From positions 1 through 64,000 of the forward strand of contig JALHRI010000003.1 in NCBI GenBank assembly GCA_022841525.1: 64,000 nt of DNA, in the 5' to 3' direction. A model generated the notes under the pieces. That model had not been told where the DNA came from. It searched no databases and worked only from the letters and a program-made list of their open reading frames with translations. Position 1 is the stretch's first letter, and each line of letters starts with the position of its first letter. This document shows positions 55,957 through 64,000 of this stretch, one piece after another. The translations under genes were made by a program, and so were the position numbers. Origin of the DNA: Alphaproteobacteria bacterium (GTDB lineage Bacteria; Pseudomonadota; Alphaproteobacteria; Rickettsiales; UBA3002).

Positions 55957-57164
55957 TGTTTAATCACCAGCGGAATGCGGGCAAACGCACCTTTTTTCTC
56001 AATCGATTTCGTCGCCAGCAGCGGTACTTCTTTGGTATCACCCGAAGGCAGGGTAATCACCAGTTTACCAACGCTCTGGCCCTGCGTAACCGGCGCGGAT
56101 ACAGGGGTTTCCACCACCGCCTTGACGCTGACACCTTCTTTACTTGCGACCGGTAGCGTTAATTTTACATCTTCCGCGGTAGCAAGCTCCACTTCGTCGG
56201 CGACCCCAAGCCATAACGGCGCTTTGGCAACGACCTGACCCGCCTGCGCGGCAGTAATGGTTTCAAAATTTCGAAAGCCCCAGCTCAGCAGTGCTTCACC
56301 TTCCTGCTCGCGGGCTTTCATCGAATCCAGCCCGTTGATCACCAGCACTAATCTGCGACCAGACTGCGGGTGTTTCGCGGTGAGCACAATGCCATAGCCT
56401 GCAATTTCCGTGTGTCCGGTTTTCAGGCCATCTACCCCCAGCGCGCTGCGACCTAGCAGTGTGTTGCGATTATATTGGCGGATCTTGTTATAGGTAAATT
56501 CCGGCAGTGAAAAATAAGGCATATAGTCAGGAAAATCATTGACCAAATGCATGCCCAGCGTTGCTAAATCGCGCGCGGTGGTGAAATGATTTTCATCCGG
56601 CCAACCGCTAGAATTAACAAAGTTCGAGCCCGCCATGCCGATTGATTTTGCAGTGTCATTTAAGCGCTGCGCGAAGGCTTCTTCACTACCGGCAAGCCCC
56701 TCTGCCATCACGATGCACGCATCATTGCCAGACTGCGTGGCGATACCGTGAATCAAGTCCTCCACCGCGACCGAGCCATGAATCGGCACCCACATTTTCG
56801 AGCCTTGAATCGCCCAGGCGCGCTCGCTGACCGTGAACTGATCGGTCGGCTTAAGCGTACCTTTTTTCATCTCCGAGAAAATGACGTACAACGTCATCAA
56901 CTTGCTCATGGAGGAAGGAAACATTTTTTCATCCGACTTTTTTTGCGCAAGGACAGTGCCGGTATCGCCATCGAGTAACATCATGTGAGATGAGCGCACC
57001 GCAAACGGCACATCGCCCGTCACATCCTTGTTGGTGGTTGCCAAATCTTCAGCACTCACCTCGGCTGTATTTTCTTTAGTGGGCGCTGCCAATGAAAATG
57101 CCGGCAGCGCTAACATAACAATACTGAGAGCAACAGAAATAAAGGAGAAAGTTACACACTGCAT
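55941..57164 (-). CDS. D-alanyl-D-alanine carboxypeptidase (PBP5/DacC-like)
   Basis: FPSSMSKLMTLYVIFSEMKKG (SxxK), TQSGNDACIVMAE (SGN), VDGLKTGHTEIAGYG (KTG), C-terminal PBP5-type domain. Confidence 0.94.
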   Translation of the reverse strand: MQCVTFSFISVALSIVMLALPAFSLAAPTKENTAEVSAEDLATTNKDVTGDVPFAVRSSHMMLLDGDTGTVLAQKKSDEKMFPSSMSKLMTLYVIFSEMKKGTLKPTDQFTVSERAWAIQGSKMWVPIHGSVAVEDLIHGIATQSGNDACIVMAEGLAGSEEAFAQRLNDTAKSIGMAGSNFVNSSGWPDENHFTTARDLATLGMHLVNDFPDYMPYFSLPEFTYNKIRQYNRNTLLGRSALGVDGLKTGHTEIAGYGIVLTAKHPQSGRRLVLVINGLDSMKAREQEGEALLSWGFRNFETITAAQAGQVVAKAPLWLGVADEVELATAEDVKLTLPVASKEGVSVKAVVETPVSAPVTQGQSVGKLVITLPSGDTKEVPLLATKSIEKKGAFARIPLVIKHWLGL

Positions 57165-57175
57165 GGAGTCCTCGC

Positions 57176-58261
57176 TTAGGGTTTAATCGTCACGATAAAT
57201 GCGTCTTTCAGGCCTAAACCAAACGCCTTACTCACAATACGGTCGGCGTCTGATTTGGTAGCAACGGGGCCAACCCGCGTTCTAAATAGCTCGCGCTCAC
57301 CAATCATCATCGGTTCAATAATCAGATTATAGGGCACGAATGATTTACTTAATGCTTCTGCGCGTTCGCGGCTTGAAAACGTGGCGAGTCTGACAAAATA
57401 GCCCTGCGTGTGCTTTGCTAAATCCGGATGGTCTTCGACATGTTTTTCCGCCACTTTTTCCGGCGGCAATACATCATAGACGGAGGATTTTTGATCAGGC
57501 GCAGAAGGCGTGCTCGCCGGTGCTGAAAGCGGAGGCAACTGCGATGCTTTCACGGTTCTAGGCGCAGATAAATCTGCCGATGCAATATCACTCGTTGGCG
57601 CAGCCTGATGGGTTTGCTGCGGCGATGGTGTAGCGGCCTGCGCCGAACTTACTGGCGATAGTTTTTCCCAGAACGATCTGCGGTCATGCTGCGTCGAGGG
57701 AGTATAATTACCCGCACGCGCCATTTGTACAGGCTGTAATACTTCGCGTTCAATATCAATTTCAAACGGACGCTTGCCCGCAGTGACCAGCTCCATCATC
57801 CGGTCGGTTTCTTGGGGCAAATACTCCACCCGCACACGCGCGACCCCCTCGCCAATCATGCCGATTTCTTCGGCAGCCTTGCGCGATAGATCAATAATTC
57901 TGCCGCCAGAAAATGGGCCACGATCATTAATGCGCACCACCGCGCTACGGCCAGATTTGAGGTGGGTTACACGTACCAGCGAAGGCATCGGTAATGTCGG
58001 ATGCGCTGCGGTTAACTGCCACTTATCGAACCTTTCGCCGTTAGCGGTGCTTTTGCCATGAAAGCCAGGGCCATACCACGATGCCATCCCTTCCTGACGG
58101 TAATTTCTATCTTGCGATGGATAGTAGGTGCGACCATTGACGGTGTATGGCTTGCCGATTTTCACATACGACGAGGCAGGAGCTGAAGATGAACCCGTGT
58201 TTTGAGCACACGCACTCAGCGTGGTTAACATCAATAATGTAATGGCAACATGTTTGAGCAT
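57176..58261 (-). CDS. rlpA: septal ring lytic transglycosylase RlpA-like lipoprotein with SPOR domain
   Basis: Lipobox (LSACAQNT), GMASWYGPGFHGKSTANGERFD, VVRINDRGPFSGGRIIDLSRKAAEEIGM, C-terminal SPOR YFVRLATFSSRERAEALS. Confidence 0.93.
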   Translation of the reverse strand: MLKHVAITLLMLTTLSACAQNTGSSSAPASSYVKIGKPYTVNGRTYYPSQDRNYRQEGMASWYGPGFHGKSTANGERFDKWQLTAAHPTLPMPSLVRVTHLKSGRSAVVRINDRGPFSGGRIIDLSRKAAEEIGMIGEGVARVRVEYLPQETDRMMELVTAGKRPFEIDIEREVLQPVQMARAGNYTPSTQHDRRSFWEKLSPVSSAQAATPSPQQTHQAAPTSDIASADLSAPRTVKASQLPPLSAPASTPSAPDQKSSVYDVLPPEKVAEKHVEDHPDLAKHTQGYFVRLATFSSRERAEALSKSFVPYNLIIEPMMIGERELFRTRVGPVATKSDADRIVSKAFGLGLKDAFIVTIKP

Positions 58262-58281
58262 AACAATCCTTTTTAAGGCGG

Positions 58282-59301
58282 CTATTTTGCGATTTCATCT
58301 GCCAGTAGTCCAGCGGCAGTAGCAAAATATCGCGATTTATTCCAATGAAGCAACGTATGGTAGTTTTGATACACTATAAACGCACCCTCAGCCTTTGTTC
58401 CTGGATGCATTAAATAGGCACTGCCTTCAAAGGCGGGAACATCTATTCCGCGCGCACCAAGCGCCTCGTGACTGAGCGGACGGTACAAATCTTCGTGCAC
58501 TAAGTTCACATGCTCCGGAAGCGTGACGGCTCTTCCCCAGCCAGTCTGATGAGTCCAGCCTTCGGTTTTTAGATAATTGGCGATGGAAGCAAATACATCC
58601 GGCAGGCTGCGCCAGATGTCTTTCACACCGTCTTTATCCCAATCTACGGCGTAGCGCTCAAAGCTGGACGGCATGAACTGGCAGTGCCCCATTGCCCCTG
58701 CCCAGCTTCCGCTAGGCCGCGCATTTTTTATATCGCCTTGCTGAATAAGCGTCAGCAGGGTCAAAAGCTGGTCTTCAAAAAACTGCGCGCGACGCCCCTC
58801 ATAGGCAAGGGTGGCAAGCGAGCGCACCACATCTGAATTGCCTGTAAAACTGCCGTAATTGGTTTCAATTCCCCACAACGCAAGAATCATCGGTGCGGGA
58901 ACTCCGTAATGGGTACTTATCTGCTGTAATAATTTGCGGTGGGTGTGGTAATGCTGGTAGCCAAGACGAATCCGCTCGGCACTGACGATGTTTTTTTTGT
59001 ACTGAGTGAACGAAATTTTGCCCTCTGGCTGCTTTCTATCCAGCCTAATGACCTGCGCATCTACTTTCATACCAGATAAAGTCTGCGATAGTATCTGCTT
59101 GGAAACACCCGCCTGCTCAGCGCGTGCAGAAAACTCTGCCAGCCAACGCTCAAAGCCGTGATTTGCCGCAAGCGCACCGGCTGGAAGTACGCAGGCAAGC
59201 GCAAGTATCAGCATGCAAATAAAATGAAGAGAACGCATAGCACCCGAAAGAAAATAGCCATTTGTTATGCGCCTGATTATCCAGCGCTGCAAGCCTTGCA
59301 A
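58282..59301 (-). CDS. lytic murein transglycosylase (MltB-like)
   Basis: FTQYKKNIVSAERI, ILALWGIETNYGSFTGNSDVVRSLATLAYEGRR, SGSWAGAMGHCQFMPSSFERYAVDWDKDG. Confidence 0.93.
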   Translation of the reverse strand: MQGLQRWIIRRITNGYFLSGAMRSLHFICMLILALACVLPAGALAANHGFERWLAEFSARAEQAGVSKQILSQTLSGMKVDAQVIRLDRKQPEGKISFTQYKKNIVSAERIRLGYQHYHTHRKLLQQISTHYGVPAPMILALWGIETNYGSFTGNSDVVRSLATLAYEGRRAQFFEDQLLTLLTLIQQGDIKNARPSGSWAGAMGHCQFMPSSFERYAVDWDKDGVKDIWRSLPDVFASIANYLKTEGWTHQTGWGRAVTLPEHVNLVHEDLYRPLSHEALGARGIDVPAFEGSAYLMHPGTKAEGAFIVYQNYHTLLHWNKSRYFATAAGLLADEIAK

Positions 59302-59357
59302 CGCACTCTGATTTTTTAATTGGAAGTGAGTGGCTTATTGCGTAAGCCTTGTGGATA

Positions 59358-60536
59358 ATGACACACGCCTCCCACATTCACCGTACGCCTGATATCTCAC
59401 GCAATCTGGCGGCTTATCTCGATCGTGCTGTACTTGCGGCACCGTTTCATCTGCTGTGCGATAGCCATACTTACGCCGCTGGCGGCGAGATATTTGAGCG
59501 CCAGCTAAGCAATGTCACGCTGCATAATTTGGGGCTTCAGGTGAAGCCGACGTTAGCAAAAGCGCAGCAGCTAGCCTCGGCATTGACCGAAGGCGCAGTG
59601 CTGATTGTGTTTGGCAGCGGCACCCTGACAGATATTGCTAAATATGCAGCGCATGCTCGCGGCGTTCGGCTGGTATCAATTCCTTCCGCCGCGTCGATGA
59701 ATGGTTACGCATCCTCCACGGCCAGTTTGATGGATAAGAACGGGGTCAAACATTCCCACCTGGCAAAAGCGCCGGAGCATATTTTTCTTGATGCTGCGTT
59801 ATACGCCGCCGCGCCTGTAGAACTCACCCGCGCGGGGTTGGGTGATACGCTGTGTCGCAGCACCATCCAAGCCGATGCATTGCTGGCGCACCTCATCAGC
59901 GGCAGTTGGTATGACAATGAATATTTCTTAAGCCTAAGCCATCATGAAGCGCGGTTATTGAACCTTACTTCTGCCCTTCAGCAGGGCGACAAGGCCGCGG
60001 TAGAGTTATTGATGGAAGCCTTGCTTCTCTCTGGCAACGCGATGCAACGTGCTGGCTCCAGCATTCCAGCCAGTGGTAGCGAGCACATGATTGCGCATCT
60101 TTTGGAAAAAAATTTGCCCAAAATCATGCAGCCGCATTTTCACGGCGCGCAAATTGCCCTCACCACCCTTACCATGGCAAGGTTACAGCAATTCATACTG
60201 AGTAAAACAATTCCGCTCAATCTGAAGCAGTATGAAGCTGCCCTGCGCGCGCAGAAGGAAGCCCAAAATGCACAAGAAAAATGGCAGATTTTAAGGGCGA
60301 TAACGCCAGCGCGGTGGGATGAAATCTGGAAAGAATTGCAGCAGCAGCTTAAAGGAAAGCTCATCGCAGCCGACGAATTGGAAACGGCAATGCTTCAAGC
60401 AGGCCTTGCTACCAGCGCTGAGGCGCTGGGCATTGTACGTAGCGACTACATCCACGCAGTGCAAAATGCATTTGCCACACGCGAGCGGATTAGCTTTTTA
60501 GATGTGATCGCTATGCGCTCTGAGGGTGAGGCTTAG
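59358..60536 (+). CDS. glycerol-1-phosphate dehydrogenase-like protein (AraM/EgsA family)
   Basis: [72 protein letters not shown]. Confidence 0.85.
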   Translation: MTHASHIHRTPDISRNLAAYLDRAVLAAPFHLLCDSHTYAAGGEIFERQLSNVTLHNLGLQVKPTLAKAQQLASALTEGAVLIVFGSGTLTDIAKYAAHARGVRLVSIPSAASMNGYASSTASLMDKNGVKHSHLAKAPEHIFLDAALYAAAPVELTRAGLGDTLCRSTIQADALLAHLISGSWYDNEYFLSLSHHEARLLNLTSALQQGDKAAVELLMEALLLSGNAMQRAGSSIPASGSEHMIAHLLEKNLPKIMQPHFHGAQIALTTLTMARLQQFILSKTIPLNLKQYEAALRAQKEAQNAQEKWQILRAITPARWDEIWKELQQQLKGKLIAADELETAMLQAGLATSAEALGIVRSDYIHAVQNAFATRERISFLDVIAMRSEGEA

Positions 60537-60994
60537 CCACGCCCACGATAAGGGGCAACGCCTTGATCCGGTAGCCACAAACCGTTTGGCAGTTCACCGT
60601 AGCTATAAAATACATCAATCGGGATGCCGCCGCGCGGATACCAATAGCCGCCGATGCGCAGGAATTTAGGCTTTGTCACCTCGATGATGCGTTTGGCGAT
60701 GGTGATCGTACATGCCTCGTGAAAATCGCCGTGATTTCGAAAACTGGTAAGAAATAACTTCAGTGATTTACTTTCCACCAGCGCATCAGAGGGCACATAA
60801 TCAATCACCAGATGGGCAAAATCAGGCTGGCCAGTTACCGGACACAGCGAGGTAAATTCCGGACACACAAAGCGCACGACATACGGCGCATCTGGATGCG
60901 GATTGGGCACCACTTCCAGCGATGCTTCAGCAGGCGATGCGGCACTGGCAAGTTGCGCGCCAAGCTGGGTGAGATGTTCGGTGTAATGCGCCAT
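60533..60994 (-). CDS. queF: NADPH-dependent 7-cyano-7-deazaguanine reductase (short form)
   Basis: [54 protein letters not shown]. Confidence 0.96.
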   Translation of the reverse strand: MAHYTEHLTQLGAQLASAASPAEASLEVVPNPHPDAPYVVRFVCPEFTSLCPVTGQPDFAHLVIDYVPSDALVESKSLKLFLTSFRNHGDFHEACTITIAKRIIEVTKPKFLRIGGYWYPRGGIPIDVFYSYGELPNGLWLPDQGVAPYRGRG

Positions 60995-62433
60995 TACAGC
61001 TTTTGTTGCTGAGCTTTATAAATAAAACAAGGGGCATTTTTAATGATCAGCGCCTCACAGGCCGAGCGCGCCTGGGCCTCGCTAAGATTTTCAATGCGCG
61101 CGCGGTGCACTTTACCACCGGAAATACCGCTATCCATGACGGCCGGACGGTGCGATGATAAAATCGTGGGAACTAGCGTAACCGCCGCTTTTACAGCATC
61201 CAGCGCTTGTGATTTTTCGGCAAATGCCCCCACTTGAATTCCCCAGCTTAGCTCTTTGGTATCTGACTTGCCGGTGAGCAAATTGGTATGCACCATTTTA
61301 TCCTGCGCACTCATACGCTGAAATGGCACCGAAGTGCGCGCTTCAATCTTTGGCTGAGCAGGCGCAGCGCTGCTTGGTGCAAGTGCTGGCTCGGCTTTTA
61401 CATTCTGCGCTGAAGCCAGTGCAGCTGCAGCCCCTGCATCTTTTGGTGCGCCTTCTTTTTGCTTTGTGAGCGCCGCTTCTTTGGCTGCCTGCGCAGCTTT
61501 TGCGGCGGCGATCGCTTGCATATCAATGCGTGGAAGCGGTAGATTTTCTGCATAATAACGTTTGGAAATTGCATTGCCGCGCTTGGCTAATGTCTGGTAA
61601 CCGCTGGAAAGTAATTCTTTCATCCGCCCATCGCGCCAGCGGGCGGAAGTGCCGCCCAGCACCACCCCAATCAACCGTCTGCCACCGCGCTGCACAGAGC
61701 TCACCACGTTAAATCCTGAAGCGTTGATGAAGCCAGTTTTAATACCATCCACACCCGCATAGCCTGTCATCACGCGGTTATGCGTGTAATACGTCACCCC
61801 TCTACGGGAGAATTGGCGTGTAGAAAAATAAGAGTAATACTGCGGAAAATCACGGCGCAGCGCGATCCCCAGTTTCGCCATGTCGCGCGCGGTGGTGATT
61901 TGTCTGCCATCAGGCAAGCCATGCGGATTTTTGAAAACGGTATTTTTCATACCAAGCTCACGTGCACGCTTGGTTGCAAGCTGCGCAAACTTATCGACAG
62001 AACCACTGATACGCTCGGCCACGACCACGGCAACATCATTCGCGGAACGCACCACCAGCGATTTGATGGCCGTATCCACATCGATCAAATCACCGTGCTT
62101 GAGAGAAATGTTGGTTTGCGGCTGCGAGGCGGCAAGTCTTGATGCCCGCATGGTTGAATGTTTGTTTATTTTTCCGGCTTTCATTTCTTCAAACAATAAA
62201 TACAGCGTCATCATTTTGGTGAGCGACGCTGGATGGCGAATGGCTCCAGCATTATGTTGATGAAAAATCTCGCCCGACACCGGATCAAGGATGAGCGCTG
62301 CATAACGCGGGTCTTGCAAGCCGACTCTTGCTGGTGCGCGGTGATATCTTGGGCGTGCTGCCTCCGCCGCAGAGGCAAGTGTCACAAGGAAAAAAGTCGC
62401 CAGTAAAATCAGGCTTATACGTGATGATTTCAT
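60994..62433 (-). CDS. D-alanyl-D-alanine carboxypeptidase with C-terminal SPOR domain
   Basis: [23 protein letters not shown] (SxxK), [13 protein letters not shown] (SAN), [15 protein letters not shown] (KTG), C-terminal [20 protein letters not shown]. Confidence 0.93.
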   Translation of the reverse strand: MKSSRISLILLATFFLVTLASAAEAARPRYHRAPARVGLQDPRYAALILDPVSGEIFHQHNAGAIRHPASLTKMMTLYLLFEEMKAGKINKHSTMRASRLAASQPQTNISLKHGDLIDVDTAIKSLVVRSANDVAVVVAERISGSVDKFAQLATKRARELGMKNTVFKNPHGLPDGRQITTARDMAKLGIALRRDFPQYYSYFSTRQFSRRGVTYYTHNRVMTGYAGVDGIKTGFINASGFNVVSSVQRGGRRLIGVVLGGTSARWRDGRMKELLSSGYQTLAKRGNAISKRYYAENLPLPRIDMQAIAAAKAAQAAKEAALTKQKEGAPKDAGAAAALASAQNVKAEPALAPSSAAPAQPKIEARTSVPFQRMSAQDKMVHTNLLTGKSDTKELSWGIQVGAFAEKSQALDAVKAAVTLVPTILSSHRPAVMDSGISGGKVHRARIENLSEAQARSACEALIIKNAPCFIYKAQQQKL

Positions 62434-62441
62434 TTCGTCGC

Positions 62442-62933
62442 CTATGATAATTGGGGCACGCGCGCCACAAGCCGCTGCATGCCCTGCATCCCTATGGCGT
62501 AGAAATGAACGGAAACATCCTGAAAACCAAGCGCTGTATAAAACTTATTCGCAGAGATATTTTCTTTCGCGCAAGTCAGTGACATCCATGCACCACCTGT
62601 GTGCTGAACTTCATGACTGACGTAAGCAAGCAGTCCTGCGCCGATGGCCCTGCGGCGGTAATCTTCAGCAACCACCAAATCAGCAATATGCGCGCCGTGC
62701 GTCATGGAATAAATGTCATAACCTTGGTAGTAAAAGATGCAGCCTACCAGCTCTGCATCGTAGTGCGCGGTTGCACAGCGCATCTTCACGGCGTGATGCG
62801 TCATCATTTCGTTCACCTGCTGCGCGCGGATGGTCGCCTCCCTGCCTTCATGACGATAGAGATCCGACAGAAGTATGGCTAACGCATCCGCGTCAACATC
62901 GGTATAATCTTTAATGGTCAGTTTTGTGGACAA
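62442..62933 (-). CDS. GNAT family N-acetyltransferase
   Basis: AHIADLVVAEDYRRRAIGAGLLAYVSHEV, NKFYTALGFQDVSVHFYAIG. Confidence 0.88.
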   Translation of the reverse strand: MSTKLTIKDYTDVDADALAILLSDLYRHEGREATIRAQQVNEMMTHHAVKMRCATAHYDAELVGCIFYYQGYDIYSMTHGAHIADLVVAEDYRRRAIGAGLLAYVSHEVQHTGGAWMSLTCAKENISANKFYTALGFQDVSVHFYAIGMQGMQRLVARVPQLS

Positions 62934-62981
62934 GGCAGTGAGTCTCGTTGAGATTGGGTGAAATCATGCTACATCCATAGC

Positions 62982-64000
62982 GTGACTTATCCCGCGATAC
63001 AAACCTTGAATCCGCCCCCTGCTCCATCATACCTTGATGCACTGAATACTCAGCAAGCTGAGGCGGTGCATGCTACCGATGGCCCCGTATTGGTTTTAGC
63101 GGGCGCGGGCACCGGCAAAACGCGCGTACTCACCACCCGCATTGCGCATTTACTCGCCACCAAAAAGGCCTTTGCCAGCCAAATTCTCGCCGTTACTTTC
63201 ACCAATAAAGCCGCGCGGGAAATGCGTGATCGCATTGCCGCTTTGCTGGGCGAAAAGGATGATCATTCCGGTTTCATCGGCCATTTGTGGCTGGGCACGT
63301 TTCACTCGATCGCGGCGCGCATTTTGCGTAAACATGCGGAGCTGGTTGGGCTGAGCTCGCAGTTTACTATTTTAGATGATGATGATCAGCAGCGTTTGCT
63401 CAAACAAATTCTGCAAGAAGCCAATATCGACACCACGAAATTTACCCCCAAAGTGATGCTGGCGATTATTTCCGGCTGGAAAGATCGTGGCTACACGCCC
63501 GATAAAATTCCCAACACATCCGGAAGCTACAATGCCGGACAGATTGCTGCATCCATTTACCCCAGATACCAGGCGCGTCTGAAAGCCATGAATTGCTGCG
63601 ATTTTGGTGATCTGCTGCTGCATAACCTTACCATTTTTCAGCAGCATCCCGATGTGCTGAAAACCTACGCGGATCGCTTTCACTATATTTTAGTCGATGA
63701 ATATCAGGACACCAACACCAGCCAGTATTTATGGCTGAGGCTACTGGCGCTGAGCTATAAAAACATCTGCTGCGTGGGCGATGATGATCAGTCTATTTAC
63801 GGCTGGCGCGGTGCTGAAGTGACCAACATCCTCAAGTTTGAAGAGGATTATCCGGGTGCGACCATCATCCGGCTGGAGCGTAATTACCGCTCGACCGCGC
63901 CGATTCTTAAGGCCGCCTCGGCGGTCATTGCACACAACAAAGACCGGCTGGGTAAAACACTCTGGACCGATGAAGAAGACGGCCCCCTCATTCGCATCAA
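62982..64000 (+). CDS. UvrD/PcrA-type ATP-dependent DNA helicase, N-terminal part (truncated by window end)
   Basis: LNTQQAEAVHATDGPVLVLAGAGTGKTRVLTTRIAHLL, ILAVTFTNKAAREMRDR, LGTFHSIAARILR, ILVDEYQDTN, CCVGDDDQSIYGWRGA, RLERNYRST. Candidate GTG start 62982. Confidence 0.96.
   Translation, partial: MTYPAIQTLNPPPAPSYLDALNTQQAEAVHATDGPVLVLAGAGTGKTRVLTTRIAHLLATKKAFASQILAVTFTNKAAREMRDRIAALLGEKDDHSGFIGHLWLGTFHSIAARILRKHAELVGLSSQFTILDDDDQQRLLKQILQEANIDTTKFTPKVMLAIISGWKDRGYTPDKIPNTSGSYNAGQIAASIYPRYQARLKAMNCCDFGDLLLHNLTIFQQHPDVLKTYADRFHYILVDEYQDTNTSQYLWLRLLALSYKNICCVGDDDQSIYGWRGAEVTNILKFEEDYPGATIIRLERNYRSTAPILKAASAVIAHNKDRLGKTLWTDEEDGPLIRI

Overview
The window looks like a typical chromosomal segment of an alphaproteobacterium. 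The affiliation is inferred from a hemA-type ALA synthase, ccmAB next to acnA, COX15-type ctaA and addB; no search was run. It is mostly housekeeping genes: ftsK (3' part), argD-argF, hemA, ctaA, fabI, alr, dnaB, rpsF-rpsR-rplI, fabD, dapA, smpB, addB, acnA, ccmAB, tatD, mutS, maeB, aceB/glcB-type malate synthase, metG-holB-tmk, a cell-wall cluster (two D,D-carboxypeptidases, RlpA, a lytic transglycosylase), queF and a UvrD/PcrA helicase (5' part). Six tRNA genes (Thr-GGT, Arg-CCT, Arg-TCT, Pro-CGG, Pro-TGG, Asn-GTT), all on the minus strand with encoded CCA, are readable. Accessory spots worth a second look: (i) an islet between two tRNA-Pro genes with a 62-bp perfect duplication of the 5' part of tRNA-Pro(CGG), an AT-rich secreted-protein ORF and a compact multi-hairpin element; (ii) a translationally coupled two-gene cassette (DUF1828/DUF1829-like protein plus partner) next to tRNA-Asn; (iii) an orphan heme-copper-oxidase-subunit-I-like protein next to ctaA; (iv) a divergent HD (SpoT-like) protein preceded by a Pho-box-like sequence, with weaker similar sequences near 28.9 kb and 30.2 kb; (v) tandem ceramidase-like membrane proteins; (vi) a glycerol-1-phosphate dehydrogenase homologue. 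No CRISPR array, rRNA operon, transposase or integrase was seen. Family assignments come from motif recognition, not from database searches.
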